This document shows, piece after piece, positions 7,993 through 16,437 of a stretch of 41,657 nt of DNA. Source of the stretch: Thermus_A sp040290245 (GTDB lineage Bacteria > Deinococcota > Deinococci > Deinococcales > Thermaceae); assembly GCF_040290245.1 (NCBI RefSeq), contig NZ_PSMQ01000007.1, positions 1-41,657 of the forward strand, read 5' to 3'. Numbering within the stretch: the stretch's first letter is position 1; every line of letters starts with the position of its first letter. The notes beneath the pieces are model-generated. The model ran no database searches and was not told the DNA's origin. It was given only the letters and a program-made list of their open reading frames with translations. A program made the translations under genes and the position numbers.

Positions 7993-9515
7993 CCCAGATC
8001 CTCCGCGACCAGCCGGGCGGTCATCTTTGCGGACATCATGACCGAGGGCAGGCCCGCCCCGGGCTGGTAGCTCTGCCCCACCAGGTAGAGCCCCCGCACC
8101 TCCTTCGACCGGTTCTGGGGTCGGAAGGAGGCGGACTGCCACAATACGGGCTCGGGGCCGAAGCCGCTGCCCAAGTGACTATTCAGGGTCCATTCAAAGT
8201 AGTCGGGGGTGATGTAGTGCACGTAGGCCAGCCGCTCCCTAAGCCCCGGGAGGAAGTTTTTTTCTAGGTAATCCAGGGCTTTTTCCGCGTAGACGGGGCC
8301 CAGCTTTTTCCAGTCTAGCCCGCTTCCGTTGTGGGGTACGGGGATCAGGGTGTAGGCCGCATGGTGCCCCGGGGGGGCCAGGCTGGGGTCGGTGAGGGTG
8401 GGAAGGTGGAGGTAGTGGGCGAAGTCCTCGGGGAGGACCTTCCGGTCGAAGATCTCCCGGAGGAGCCCCTCGTACCGCTCGGCCAGGAGGACGTTGTGGT
8501 GCCGGAGCCTTTCCCCCTCATCGCCCCTGGCCTTGAACCCGAAGTAGAGGACGAAAAGCCCCATGGAAAGCCGGGTCGTTTTGAGCCGCAGCTCGGTGAG
8601 GAGGGATCTGGCCTCGGGGGGGAGGAGCTGGGCGTAGGTGTGGACGTAGTCCGCATTGGAGACCACGATCTCTGCGGGGATCTTCTCCCCGCTCTCCAGC
8701 ACCACCCCCTCGACCTTGCGGCTTCTGACCAGAATGCGGCGGACTGGGGCTTGGTAGCGTACCTTCCCGCCCAACTCCAAGAACTTCCGTTCCAGACCCC
8801 TGACCAAGGCCCCCGTCCCCCCTAGGGCGAAATGAACCCCCCAGTTCCGTTCCACGAAGTGAATCATGGCGTAAAGGGCGGGCACCTTAAGGGGGTTCCC
8901 GCCGATCAGCAGGCTTTCAAAGGAGAAGACCTCGCGAAGCCGGGGGTCTTTAAAGTAGCGGCTCACCAGGGTGTAAAGCGGCCGGACCGCGTCCAGCCGG
9001 AAGAGCTCAGGGGCAATGCGGAGCATGTCCCAAAGGCTGGAGAAGTGGGTGAAGCCGAGTTCGAGAAAACCCTTTTCAAAGATGGCCCGCGCATGCCGCT
9101 CAAAGGCCAGGTACCCGTCTAGATCCTCGGGGGCCAGCCGACGGATCTCCTCGAGGAGCTGTTCCCGGCGATTGGTGTAGTCAAAGTGGCTTCCGTCCGG
9201 GAAATGGATCCGGTAGAAGGGGTCTAGGGGGATGAGGGTGACGTATTGGTCTGTGTAGGAGGTCCCTTGGCCTTCGGGAAAGTCCGGGTGGAGCCTGGGG
9301 TTTCCGGGGGCGGTGGCGAAGAGGTCCTCGATAAAGGGGGGAACGGTGATGACCGTCGGCCCCATGTCGAAGGTAAAGCCTTCCGCCCGGTGCACAAAGG
9401 CCCTCCCCCCCGGTCCAGGAAGCTTGTCCAGAAGGAGGACCTCGAGGCCCATGGCCTGAAGCCGTATGGCCGCGGAGAGCCCCCCCACCCCTGCTCCGAT
9501 GACCACCGCGCGCAT
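7944..9515 (-). CDS. crtI: Phytoene desaturase (CrtI)
   Basis: 523 residues, usual CrtI length is about 490-520. N-terminal FAD motif MRAVVIGAGVGGLSAAIRLQ, then LDKLPGPGGRAFVHRAEGF and TFDMGPTVITVP. C-terminal signature GLYLVGQSYQPGAGLPSVMMSA is the bacterial-type phytoene dehydrogenase motif. It introduces double bonds into phytoene to give lycopene, using FAD at the membrane. It sits between the glycosyltransferase gene and fni. The ATG at 9515 yields the complete dinucleotide fold. Confidence 0.95.
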   Translation of the reverse strand: MRAVVIGAGVGGLSAAIRLQAMGLEVLLLDKLPGPGGRAFVHRAEGFTFDMGPTVITVPPFIEDLFATAPGNPRLHPDFPEGQGTSYTDQYVTLIPLDPFYRIHFPDGSHFDYTNRREQLLEEIRRLAPEDLDGYLAFERHARAIFEKGFLELGFTHFSSLWDMLRIAPELFRLDAVRPLYTLVSRYFKDPRLREVFSFESLLIGGNPLKVPALYAMIHFVERNWGVHFALGGTGALVRGLERKFLELGGKVRYQAPVRRILVRSRKVEGVVLESGEKIPAEIVVSNADYVHTYAQLLPPEARSLLTELRLKTTRLSMGLFVLYFGFKARGDEGERLRHHNVLLAERYEGLLREIFDRKVLPEDFAHYLHLPTLTDPSLAPPGHHAAYTLIPVPHNGSGLDWKKLGPVYAEKALDYLEKNFLPGLRERLAYVHYITPDYFEWTLNSHLGSGFGPEPVLWQSASFRPQNRSKEVRGLYLVGQSYQPGAGLPSVMMSAKMTARLVAEDLGWKDVPASVNTSRPAY

Positions 9516-9570
9516 GGAAAGGAGTATACCCTCCCCTTTGGGGGCAACCTGGGTCCTTCCTACAGAGGCC

Positions 9571-10593
9571 TCATAGGACCCTGCCCTTCCAGCGCGGCCT
9601 GAGAAGGGCCCGGAGGTAGATGGGGATGAGCAGAACGGGGCTTAGGGGGGTGAGGAAGGCCGAACCCAGGGGCCCACCCGTTTTCCAGGCGATCAGGAGC
9701 CGCTCCAGGATGCCCAGGACCCCTAGGCCCCAAAGCCCATAGGCCCAGGGCAGGGTGTAGAGGGCCAGGTGAAAAAAGGCCGAGGCGAGAAGGATCGTCC
9801 AGTGGCCGTGCAGGGGAAGGAAGTTCTTCCCAAACCCCTCCACGGCCTCGAGGTAGCCTCGGTACATCCGGACCTTAAGGAGGCCATCCCCTAAGACCAG
9901 GTCCATGGGCAGGCCCCGCCGTTTCGCCAGCCGGGCCAGGGCCACGTCCTCAATGGGCGAGGACCGAACGGCCCGGTGGCCGCCCAGCCTCTCGTAGGCC
10001 TCCCGGGAAAGGACCATCACCTGGCCGTTGGCGGCGGGAAAGTGGGGCAGAAGCGGGTAGGGCAAAAAGGAAAGAAGGCCGTCCATCACGAAGGGCACGG
10101 TGGCCAGCTCTAGAAGGCTGCCTGCTTTCTGCCTGGGAAAGGCGGAAAGAAGCCCTCCTCTGTAGCGGGCGATCAGCGCGGATAAGGCGCCCTCTTCCAT
10201 CTCTACATCCGCGTCCACAAAGACCAGCACCTCCCCCTTGGCCTTTTCGGCGAGTTGATGGCAGGCCCAGTTCTTGCCCACCCAGCCCCTGGGCAAGGGC
10301 CTCCCCTTGAGGGCCTGGAAGCCCGGGGTTCCCCCCCCCAGGCGGAGGGCCAGCTCCAGGGTCCCGTCCTCCGACTGGTCGTCCAAGAGGAGGACCTCGT
10401 CCGCCCCTTGCCTCAAAAAGCGGGGGAGGGTCTCTTGGAGGCGGTGGGCCTCATTCCTGGCGGGGATGAGCAGGCTGACCCGCAGGGGGGGTCTCGTCGG
10501 GGTGGGCCTTAGAACGGGGAAGAGGACAAGGTTGGTCAGGGCGATGCCCAGGCGGAAGAGGAGGAAGAGGAGAACCCCTTCAAAGAACCCCAT
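9571..10593 (-). CDS. Family 2 glycosyltransferase, probable carotenoid glucosyltransferase
   Basis: 340 residues. An N-terminal membrane segment (FFEGVLLFLLFRLGIALTN) is followed by a GT2 domain: SLLIPARNEAHRL, EVLLLDDQSEDGT, WVGKNWACHQLAE, EVLVFVDADVEMEEGA (the DxD metal site) and SPIEDVALARLAKRRG. Two or three hydrophobic helices close the protein. This is the architecture of CruC-type carotenoid glucosyltransferases. Thermus makes glucosylated, fatty-acylated zeaxanthins, and the adjacent gene is an acyltransferase, so a role in glucosylating hydroxycarotenoids is a strong inference. The start at 10593 overlaps the upstream acyltransferase gene by 14 bp. Confidence 0.87.
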   Translation of the reverse strand: MGFFEGVLLFLLFRLGIALTNLVLFPVLRPTPTRPPLRVSLLIPARNEAHRLQETLPRFLRQGADEVLLLDDQSEDGTLELALRLGGGTPGFQALKGRPLPRGWVGKNWACHQLAEKAKGEVLVFVDADVEMEEGALSALIARYRGGLLSAFPRQKAGSLLELATVPFVMDGLLSFLPYPLLPHFPAANGQVMVLSREAYERLGGHRAVRSSPIEDVALARLAKRRGLPMDLVLGDGLLKVRMYRGYLEAVEGFGKNFLPLHGHWTILLASAFFHLALYTLPWAYGLWGLGVLGILERLLIAWKTGGPLGSAFLTPLSPVLLIPIYLRALLRPRWKGRVL

Positions 10594-11236
10594 GGCCTCC
10601 CAGCCACTCGTCGGGTCCTCTGGCCCCTTTGAGGATCAGCCTGAACCCGGGAAGGGGCCTGCGGGGATGGGTTTGACCCTGGAGCGCATCCACCTCCTCT
10701 GCAAGGGCCGCCATCGCCTCCTCCAGGTCCTTAAGCCTGGGGGGGACCGGAGGGCCAAGGCGGAGATAGGCCTCGGGAAGCTCAAACCCCCGGGCGTAGA
10801 CCCGGAAGACCGCCGGGATGAGGGGGACACCGGCCTTTTCCGCCAGGTAAACCGCCCCCCGCTTGAGGGGTCCGATGGGTCCTTGGGGGCGCAGAAGGCC
10901 TTCGGGGAAGACCGCCACCCGTCCCCCTTCCTTGAGGACCCTGAGGGCTTTCCGCACCTCCTTTACCGAAAGGCCGCCCAGAAGGCGGAAGTAGGGGAAG
11001 GCGCGTAGGTTGGCCTCGTCCATCAGGAAGTGCCCCTTTGCCCCTAGGAGGAGTAGGGTGAAGTGGCCGTCAAAATAGGTCTGGTGGGTGGCCGCCAGGA
11101 CCAAAGGGCCCTCGGGAAGCTCCCCTTTGAGGTAAACCCCATGGAGCCTGCGTTGGAGCCGGAAGCGGAAGATGGCCCAAAGGAGAAGGCCAAAGGCCTG
11201 CCCGAGGGGTCGCTCCTTCTGAAGCTGCCCGAGCAT
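10580..11236 (-). CDS. PlsC-type acyltransferase, probable carotenoid glucoside acyltransferase
   Basis: 218 residues with the glycerolphosphate acyltransferase signature: HQTYFDGH (the HX4D catalytic block), then GGRVAVFPEGLLR (FPEG substrate block) and KAGVPLIPAVF. The general family makes phosphatidic acid, but its position between a carotenoid glucosyltransferase and lycopene cyclase suggests a CruD-like job, adding a branched fatty acid to the sugar of zeaxanthin glucoside (thermozeaxanthin). That assignment is inferred from context. A 12-base gap separates it from crtY upstream. Confidence 0.86.
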   Translation of the reverse strand: MLGQLQKERPLGQAFGLLLWAIFRFRLQRRLHGVYLKGELPEGPLVLAATHQTYFDGHFTLLLLGAKGHFLMDEANLRAFPYFRLLGGLSVKEVRKALRVLKEGGRVAVFPEGLLRPQGPIGPLKRGAVYLAEKAGVPLIPAVFRVYARGFELPEAYLRLGPPVPPRLKDLEEAMAALAEEVDALQGQTHPRRPLPGFRLILKGARGPDEWLGGHGVL

Positions 11237-11248
11237 GCCCTTACCCTA

Positions 11249-11965
11249 TCAGGAAGGCTTCCCCCCTTGAAGCCTTTGAAGCCTCCGTCTGGCCTCGGGA
11301 TGCCAGACGAGGAAGAGCCCTTGGACGATGGCCAGGTTGACCACCAGAAAGAAGACCATCTCCTCCAGCGGAAGGCCGAATGGGGCGATTCCCAGGGTAT
11401 ACCGCTCGGATATCGCCCAGATGCCCATGCGAATGGCCAAGAGGTCCGCGCACCACAGGTATAGGGTAGGGAGGAGGACGCTCAGCAGATAGGGCTTTAG
11501 GGCGCCCAGAAGCAGGTCTCCTCCGAAGGCCCACTGGAGGGCCAGGGGTGGGCCAAACCAGAGGAGGATTAGCCCCAGGTAAACCCCCTTCTCGTTCTGG
11601 ACCAGAAGCCCACCCAGCAGGCTGAGCAGGAGAAACCCCATTCCCCCGAGGCTCCGGGCCCAGGCCGGCCCCCCAGGCCCGGGTTGGAAAAGGCGATGGG
11701 CCACAAGGCCAGTGAGAAGGGGCTGGAGGACGAAAAACAGGTATTCCTCAAAGGGCACGTATCCGATCCGGAACCAAACCCGCTCCGGAGGGTAGGTCCA
11801 AACCCCCCGGTAGACCAGGTAGTTGTCCCAAGGGGTGGTCCAGAGGAGGGCGATGAGGGGCATAAGGAGGTACCCAGGCGCCCTGGACCCTTTTGGGACA
11901 CCCCCAAGGGCCAGCCACAGAAGGGGAGGAAGGAGGAAGACGAGGTGAAACTCCAGGTAGGTCAT
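11249..11965 (-). CDS. Lycopene beta-cyclase, CrtYcd-like membrane type
   Basis: 238 residues, mostly hydrophobic with about seven membrane spans. The two repeated CrtYc/CrtYd halves are visible: TTPWDNYLVYRGVW with YVPFEEYLFFVLQPLLTGL in the first, and APFGLPLEEMVFFLVVN in the second. The PFEE and PLEE motifs are the conserved acidic signatures of this cyclase family. It closes the ends of lycopene to beta-rings, giving beta-carotene for the P450 encoded directly upstream. Four-base overlap with that gene. Confidence 0.92.
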   Translation of the reverse strand: MTYLEFHLVFLLPPLLWLALGGVPKGSRAPGYLLMPLIALLWTTPWDNYLVYRGVWTYPPERVWFRIGYVPFEEYLFFVLQPLLTGLVAHRLFQPGPGGPAWARSLGGMGFLLLSLLGGLLVQNEKGVYLGLILLWFGPPLALQWAFGGDLLLGALKPYLLSVLLPTLYLWCADLLAIRMGIWAISERYTLGIAPFGLPLEEMVFFLVVNLAIVQGLFLVWHPEARRRLQRLQGGKPS

Positions 11966-13113
11966 CCTTCCTCCGAGACCACCGCCCAGAGCCCCCCTTT
12001 GGGCCTTAGGGTGATCCCCGCCTCGAGGCCGGGTTCCTTAAGGAGGCCAAGCCTGAAGCGGGCAAAGAGGGCCCGCAGGGCCACCACGCCCTCCAGAAGG
12101 GCGAAGTCCTTGCCCAGGCAGATCCTTTGCCCGAGGCCGAAGGGGAAGTAAGCCCCGGGCCTGGGCGGGGTTTTGAACCGCTCCGGCCGGAAGGCCAAAG
12201 GGTCTTCCATCTGGGTCCTTTGGGTGGCGAAGGGGGAAAGGACCAGGAGGGTCCCCTTAGGAAGGCTGAGCCCAGGAAGGACCAGGGGGGCCTCCAGGCG
12301 CCGGCTGAGGACCCAGGCGGGAGGGTAAAGCCTCAGCGCCTCTTGGAAGACCCAGAGGGCGTACGCCTCGCTTTCCAAAAGCCTCGGCACGTGACCGGGG
12401 TGCTTCATGAGCAGGTAAAGGCTCCAGGAAAGGGCGCTGGCCGTGGTCTCATGCCCCGCGATGAGCAAGGTCATGGCCTCGGAGAGCGCCCGTTCCTCAG
12501 GGAGGGCTCGCAAGGGGGGGAAGCGCACCAGGAGGGAGGCGGCCGCCCGCATCAGCCTTCTTTTTTCCCGGGCCAAGGCCCTGCGGTGCAGGGGGGAGAG
12601 GAGGAGCCAGGGGGTCTTGGTGGCGCGCATGACCTGATCAAGAGCCCTAAGGCTCGCCTCGGCGACCTCCTGGGGTAAGGGGCCTCCAAAGTAGGCCCGG
12701 CCCAAAAGGCGGAGGGAGAGGGCAAGCATCTCGTGCTCGAGGTCCTTTTCCCCCGGGCGCCACGCGGAAAAAAACGCCTCGGCCTCCTCCTCCAGAAGGG
12801 GTTTAAGGGCAGGCATGGCCTTGGGCAAGAAGGGGTCCTTCAAGGCCGTGCGAGCCTTCTTCCACCCCGGCTTGTCATCGGTGAGGAGGCCTTTGCCCGT
12901 GACCCGGGCCAAGGCGGTGTACTGGAAGGTCTTTTTGCTCGTCTCCGCCTGCAAAAGGACCTTTTCCACCCCTTCTGGGTCAAAGAGGAAGGCCACAGGG
13001 GGTCTGGGGAGAAAGAACCGGCTCCCCTTGCCCGCCAGGGTTTGGAGAAACCCCAGGGGGTTTTCCCGCAACCGGGGGAGGTCTGGTGCCAGGGCCCTCA
13101 GGCTTAGGGTCAT
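11962..13113 (-). CDS. Cytochrome P450 beta-carotene hydroxylase (CYP175A1-like)
   Basis: 383 residues. P450 landmarks are all present: I-helix AGHETTASALSWSLYLL, K-helix EALRLYPP (ExxR), meander FRPERF, and heme loop FGLGQRICLGKD with Cys at about 332. Length and motifs match Thermus CYP175A1 (389 residues), which hydroxylates beta-carotene to zeaxanthin using ferredoxin. It has no membrane anchor, as expected for that soluble thermostable enzyme. The ATG at 13113 overlaps the stop of a 44-residue ORF upstream by four bases. Confidence 0.95.
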   Translation of the reverse strand: MTLSLRALAPDLPRLRENPLGFLQTLAGKGSRFFLPRPPVAFLFDPEGVEKVLLQAETSKKTFQYTALARVTGKGLLTDDKPGWKKARTALKDPFLPKAMPALKPLLEEEAEAFFSAWRPGEKDLEHEMLALSLRLLGRAYFGGPLPQEVAEASLRALDQVMRATKTPWLLLSPLHRRALAREKRRLMRAAASLLVRFPPLRALPEERALSEAMTLLIAGHETTASALSWSLYLLMKHPGHVPRLLESEAYALWVFQEALRLYPPAWVLSRRLEAPLVLPGLSLPKGTLLVLSPFATQRTQMEDPLAFRPERFKTPPRPGAYFPFGLGQRICLGKDFALLEGVVALRALFARFRLGLLKEPGLEAGITLRPKGGLWAVVSEEG

Positions 13114-13244
13114 GGCTTGACCGGGCAGGCGGGGGGCCTGAGGAGGAGGGGGAAAGCGGAGAGGATGAGAAACAGTGTCCGCCCCTCCGGGACAAGGAGG
13201 GCTAGGAAGAGGAAGAGGCCGCTTAAGAGGTAGCGCCAGCGCAT
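13110..13244 (-). CDS. Small hydrophobic protein of 44 residues between crtB and the P450 gene
   Basis: Minus-strand ATG at 13242-13244, stop TGA at 13110-13112. It begins MRWRYLLSGLFLFLALLVPE and continues with a second hydrophobic stretch LFLILSAFPLLL, ending PPACPVKP. Two short membrane helices are predicted. Its stop overlaps the P450 start (ATGA), and the crtB stop is four bases upstream of its start, so it fits exactly between two operon genes. I recognise no family. It could be a true membrane peptide helping carotenoid enzymes, or a translated coupling leader; conservation at this locus would decide. Confidence 0.55.
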   Translation of the reverse strand: MRWRYLLSGLFLFLALLVPEGRTLFLILSAFPLLLRPPACPVKP

Positions 13245-13248
13245 GGGT

Positions 13249-14124
13249 TCAGTATAAGACCCGGGCCAGGGCCCGGGGGAGGAGGAGGGCCCTCTCCAAC
13301 GGCTGCAGGTAGATCCGTTCCTTCAGATTGGGGAAGGCCTGCCGTTCCAGCTTGTCCAAAATCCCCCGGTACTGCAGGGCGGCCAGAGCCACCGCGGCCC
13401 GGCCTGTCTCGAGGTGGCGAAGGCCTTGAAACCCCTGCTCATAGAGCTTTCTGGCCAGATTTGAGAGATGGCGCATCAGATCGGTGTACCCCTCCGGAAC
13501 CTCCATATTCTGAATCTTTTCCAAATTTACCCCGTACCGCTCCAGGAGGCTTAGGGGCAGGTAAACCCTTCCCCGCCTCAGATCCTCCCCCACGTCCCGG
13601 AGGATATTCGTGATCTGCATGGCCTGTCCGAGGGCAATGGCCTCCTTTTCCCCCCCTCTGGCCCCCGCCACCTTGGCCATCAGGAGGCCCACTGTCCCGG
13701 CCACCTGGTAGCTGTAAAGGAGGAGATCCTCCTCATCCTGGATGCGCACGGGGCCCAGGTCCCGCAGGAGGCCGGCTTTGAGGTCCTGGAAAACCCAGAA
13801 GGGAAGCTCGAACCGCTTTAGGGTCCAGGTCAGGGCGGCCTCCCAGGGGTACTCGGGGTTTCCCGCATAGGCCCGCTCCACCCCCTGCCACCAGGCCTCG
13901 AGGTCGGCCCCGGGGGTGGGGCTTTCGTCCACGGCATCATCCCCCAGGCGGCAGGTGGCGTAAAGGCTCCAGACGGCCCTCCGCACCTCGGACCGGAACA
14001 GGAGGCTGGATAGGTAGAAGGTGGTGGAATACCTCTGGATGATCCGCACCAGGCTTTTCCAGTCCGGTTCCATGATGGCCGAGTCTACCGGGTCTTCCCC
14101 CATGGGAATGTGGGTTTTGATCAC
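13249..14124 (-). CDS. crtB: Phytoene synthase (CrtB)
   Basis: 291 residues from GTG 14124; an in-frame ATG seven codons later is an alternative. It condenses two geranylgeranyl diphosphates into phytoene. Both Mg-diphosphate motifs are visible: CRLGDDAVDES (first DxxxD) and QITNILRDVGEDLRRGRVYLP (second NxxxD/DVGED), plus YSTTFYLSSLLF near the N-terminus and YCYQVAG-like YSYQVAGTVGLLMAKV. It is the first gene of the minus-strand carotenoid operon and is divergent from litR, the arrangement in T. thermophilus where LitR/CarH represses crtB in the dark. Confidence 0.95.
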   Translation of the reverse strand: MIKTHIPMGEDPVDSAIMEPDWKSLVRIIQRYSTTFYLSSLLFRSEVRRAVWSLYATCRLGDDAVDESPTPGADLEAWWQGVERAYAGNPEYPWEAALTWTLKRFELPFWVFQDLKAGLLRDLGPVRIQDEEDLLLYSYQVAGTVGLLMAKVAGARGGEKEAIALGQAMQITNILRDVGEDLRRGRVYLPLSLLERYGVNLEKIQNMEVPEGYTDLMRHLSNLARKLYEQGFQGLRHLETGRAAVALAALQYRGILDKLERQAFPNLKERIYLQPLERALLLPRALARVLY

Positions 14125-14188
14125 ACTTCCAGCCCCAAATTGTGTACAAGACCTTGACAGAAAGTTGTACAGAGGCTACCCTGAGGGC
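14125..14188. promoter_or_regulatory. crtB-litR divergent promoter with putative LitR/CarH operator
   Basis: The 64-base gap holds TTGACA at 14154-14159 and TACCCT at 14177-14182 (17-bp spacer), a good promoter whose transcript would begin at or next to the litR ATG at 14189, i.e. leaderless. Three related words, TGTACA at 14143, TTGACA at 14154 and TGTACA at 14166, recur at 11-12 bp. T. thermophilus CarH binds three 11-bp direct repeats over a -35 element, so this is the expected operator; AdoCbl-bound tetramer would block both genes in the dark. The crtB -10 on the minus strand may be CACAAT at 14144-14139. Confidence 0.7.
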
Positions 14189-15019
14189 ATGACCCGCCCC
14201 CTATACACCATCTCCGAGGTGGAGGCCCTCACCGGCCTTTCCGCCGAGGTCCTTAGGCAGTGGGAACGCCGGTACGGGTTTCCCCGCCCCAGAAGGACCC
14301 CAGGCGGCCACCGGCTTTACAGCCCTGAGGAGGTGGAGGCGTTGAGGCGGGTCAAGGCCTGGCTCGAGGCAGGCCTCTCCCCTCGGGCGGCCATCCTTCG
14401 TCTGGAAAGGGAGAACCCCTTGGAGCCCACCCCCCTCAAGGAGGCCCTTCTGGCCGGGGAGATGGAGCGGGCGGAACGCCTGTTCCGCCAGGCCCTTAGG
14501 GCCTTGGGCCCCGAGGAGGTCCTCCTTTCCTTTGCCGTTCCCATTTTGCAGGAGGTGGGGAGGCTCTGGCACGAGGGCAGGCTGGGCGTGGCGGAAGAGC
14601 ACCTGGTGAGCACCTTTATGCGGGCCAGGGTGCAGGAGCTTCTCGACCTCCTGGGGCATCCCGCGGGGCCCCTTGTGCTGATCACCACCCCACCGGGGGA
14701 GCGGCACGAGATCGGAGCCATGTTTACAGCCTTTTTTCTCCGTCGCCTGGGCGTGCGGGCGGTCTACTTGGGGCCCGATACCCCCTTGGGCGACCTCCAG
14801 GCCTATGCCCGGCGGCTCGGGGCCCGGGCGGTGGTCCTTTCCGCCCTCGTCTCCGACCCCCTGCGTAGCCTTCCCGTGGGGTGCTTGCGGGGCCTGGCCC
14901 CCCTGGTGTTTCTCGGCGGCCAAGGGGCAAGCCCCGAGGAGGCGGCCCGGCTTGGGGCCCGCTACGCGAGAACCCCTGAGGAGATCGCCGAGGAGGTGCG
15001 AGATGAGAAGACAGCGTAA
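14189..15019 (+). CDS. litR: B12-dependent light-sensing MerR repressor LitR/CarH
   Basis: 276 residues. MerR winged-helix domain at residues 5-70 (LYTISEVEALTGLSAEVLRQ, RRTPGGHRLYSPEEVEALRR). The helical cobalamin-cap has W127, H128, E137 and H138 in the Wx9EH motif, and the Rossmann B12-binding domain has PPGERHEIG with H173 as the lower ligand. These map four residues before the known T. thermophilus CarH W131, H132, E141, H142 and H177, so all light-sensing residues are kept. In the dark AdoCbl drives a DNA-binding tetramer; light breaks the Co-C bond and releases DNA. The start at 14189 is preferred over a longer upstream reading because it begins at the MerR fold and at the predicted transcription start. 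Confidence 0.95.
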   Translation: MTRPLYTISEVEALTGLSAEVLRQWERRYGFPRPRRTPGGHRLYSPEEVEALRRVKAWLEAGLSPRAAILRLERENPLEPTPLKEALLAGEMERAERLFRQALRALGPEEVLLSFAVPILQEVGRLWHEGRLGVAEEHLVSTFMRARVQELLDLLGHPAGPLVLITTPPGERHEIGAMFTAFFLRRLGVRAVYLGPDTPLGDLQAYARRLGARAVVLSALVSDPLRSLPVGCLRGLAPLVFLGGQGASPEEAARLGARYARTPEEIAEEVRDEKTA

Positions 15020-15587
15020 GGAGGCCTTTTATTTGGCTGGTGACCCTGCGGAAAACCTCTTCCTTCTGGAGGAGGGTCTGGTGCGCGTCGTGGAACTCCT
15101 TCCGGACGGCCGGCAGCTTACCCTGCGCCACGTCCTGCCTGGGGACTACTTCGGCGAGGAGGCCCTGGAAGGGGGGCGGCACCGCTACACCGCAGAGGCC
15201 CTTACGGAGGCGAAGGCCCAGGCCCTTGAACCCCGGCGGTTTTCCCATGAGGAGATCCGGGAGGTGGCGAAGAATCTGGCCCGGCAGATGCGCCGCGTCC
15301 AGGCCTATGAGGCCCACCTCCAGTTGGGGGAGCTCCGAGCCAGGATCGCCCGTTATCTCCTCTTCCTGAGCCACACCCCCGCCCGGGAGGAGGATCTCCG
15401 CGGGGTCTACGTTCTGGCCTCGCACGAAGAAATCGCCGATGCCACCGCTTCTACCCGGGAGAGCGTCTCCAAAATTCTTTCTGACCTTAGGCGGGATGGC
15501 CTGATCGAGACCGCCTACCGCCGGGTCTACCTCCTGAACCCCCAGGCCTTGGCCCTGGAGGCGGAAGGGGAGCTCGAAGCGGCATGA
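15003..15587 (+). CDS. ldrP: CRP/FNR-family activator LdrP
   Basis: 194 residues, very like T. thermophilus TTHB099/LdrP. The N-terminal cyclic-nucleotide-like barrel (LFLLEEGLVRVVELLPDGRQ, VLPGDYFGEEALEGG) is followed by a dimer helix and the C-terminal helix-turn-helix (VLASHEEIADATASTRESV, SKILSDLRRDGLIETAYRR). The family member works without cAMP and activates light-inducible genes including phr. The ATG at 15003 overlaps litR by 17 bases, so LitR controls its synthesis: light lifts repression, LdrP is made, and the carotenoid and repair genes follow. That cascade is known for T. thermophilus and inferred here. Confidence 0.93.
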   Translation: MRRQRKEAFYLAGDPAENLFLLEEGLVRVVELLPDGRQLTLRHVLPGDYFGEEALEGGRHRYTAEALTEAKAQALEPRRFSHEEIREVAKNLARQMRRVQAYEAHLQLGELRARIARYLLFLSHTPAREEDLRGVYVLASHEEIADATASTRESVSKILSDLRRDGLIETAYRRVYLLNPQALALEAEGELEAA

Positions 15588-16435
15588 TCGCCGTTATCGG
15601 AGGCACGGGCTTCCTCGGTCGGTATGTGGTGAGGGCGCTTCGGGAAAGGGGGTGGGCCGTTCTGGTCCTGGCCCGGAGGCCGGCCCCCCTCCCCCCGGGG
15701 GTCCTTTTCCGCAGGTCGGACGTGACCGCCGAGGCGCCGGATCTAAGCGGCGCGGAGGCGGTGGTCTACCTTCCCGGGATCATCCGGGGAAGCCGGGAGG
15801 CCTTCCACCGGACCCATGTCCTGGGGGTAGAGAACACCCTAAAGGCCATGCAGGTCCAAGGGGTTCGCCGCCTGGTCCACCTTTCCGCATTGGGGGCAAG
15901 GCGGGGAACGAGGAGCCTCTACTTTGAGACCAAAGCCCTGGCCGAGGAGAAGGTGGAAAAGAGCGGCCTGGAGTGGACCATCCTGCGGCCAAGCCTGGTT
16001 TTCGGGGAGGGGGATGGGTTTTTCTGTCGGGTGCTCAAACCCTTGGCCCGCCTTCCCCTTCCGTTCATGCCTCTGGTGGGGGATGGGGCCTACCGTTTTC
16101 GCCCCGTGTACGCAGGGGACGTGGCTCTGGCCGTGGCTCGAAGCCTGGAGGTGGGGTTTTTGGGCCGGCTGGACCTGGTGGGCCCCAGGGAGTACACGCT
16201 CAAGGAGCTTTACCTGCTGGTTCAAAAGGCCCTGGGGGTGCAAAAGCCCCTTCTTCCCATCCCCATCCCTCTGCTCCGCCTTGTGGCCCGCCTCCCCTTT
16301 GCCCCGGTCACCCTGGACCAGTTGGAAATGCTCCTTTTAGGGAACACTGCCCCCATTCCCGAGGCCTTAAGCGCCCTTGTGCCCCAGCTTCACGCCTTGG
16401 AGGACCTCCTTCCCCAGTACCTTCCCGCTTGCTGA
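15584..16435 (+). CDS. NAD(P)-binding SDR, complex I NDUFA9-like/epimerase
   Basis: 283 residues. MIAVIGGTGFLGRYVVRALR is the Rossmann start; VRRLVHLSALGARRGTRSLY and FETKALAEEKVEKSGLEWTI carry the Ser and atypical YxxxK-like positions, then LRPSLVFGEGDGFF. This is the atypical SDR a5-type (NDUFA9-like or carotenoid-linked). It overlaps ldrP by four bases and is the third gene of the light-responsive plus-strand operon. Substrate unknown; quinone- or isoprenoid-related chemistry is a guess from family and context. Confidence 0.85.
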   Translation: MIAVIGGTGFLGRYVVRALRERGWAVLVLARRPAPLPPGVLFRRSDVTAEAPDLSGAEAVVYLPGIIRGSREAFHRTHVLGVENTLKAMQVQGVRRLVHLSALGARRGTRSLYFETKALAEEKVEKSGLEWTILRPSLVFGEGDGFFCRVLKPLARLPLPFMPLVGDGAYRFRPVYAGDVALAVARSLEVGFLGRLDLVGPREYTLKELYLLVQKALGVQKPLLPIPIPLLRLVARLPFAPVTLDQLEMLLLGNTAPIPEALSALVPQLHALEDLLPQYLPAC

Positions 16436-16437
16436 GG

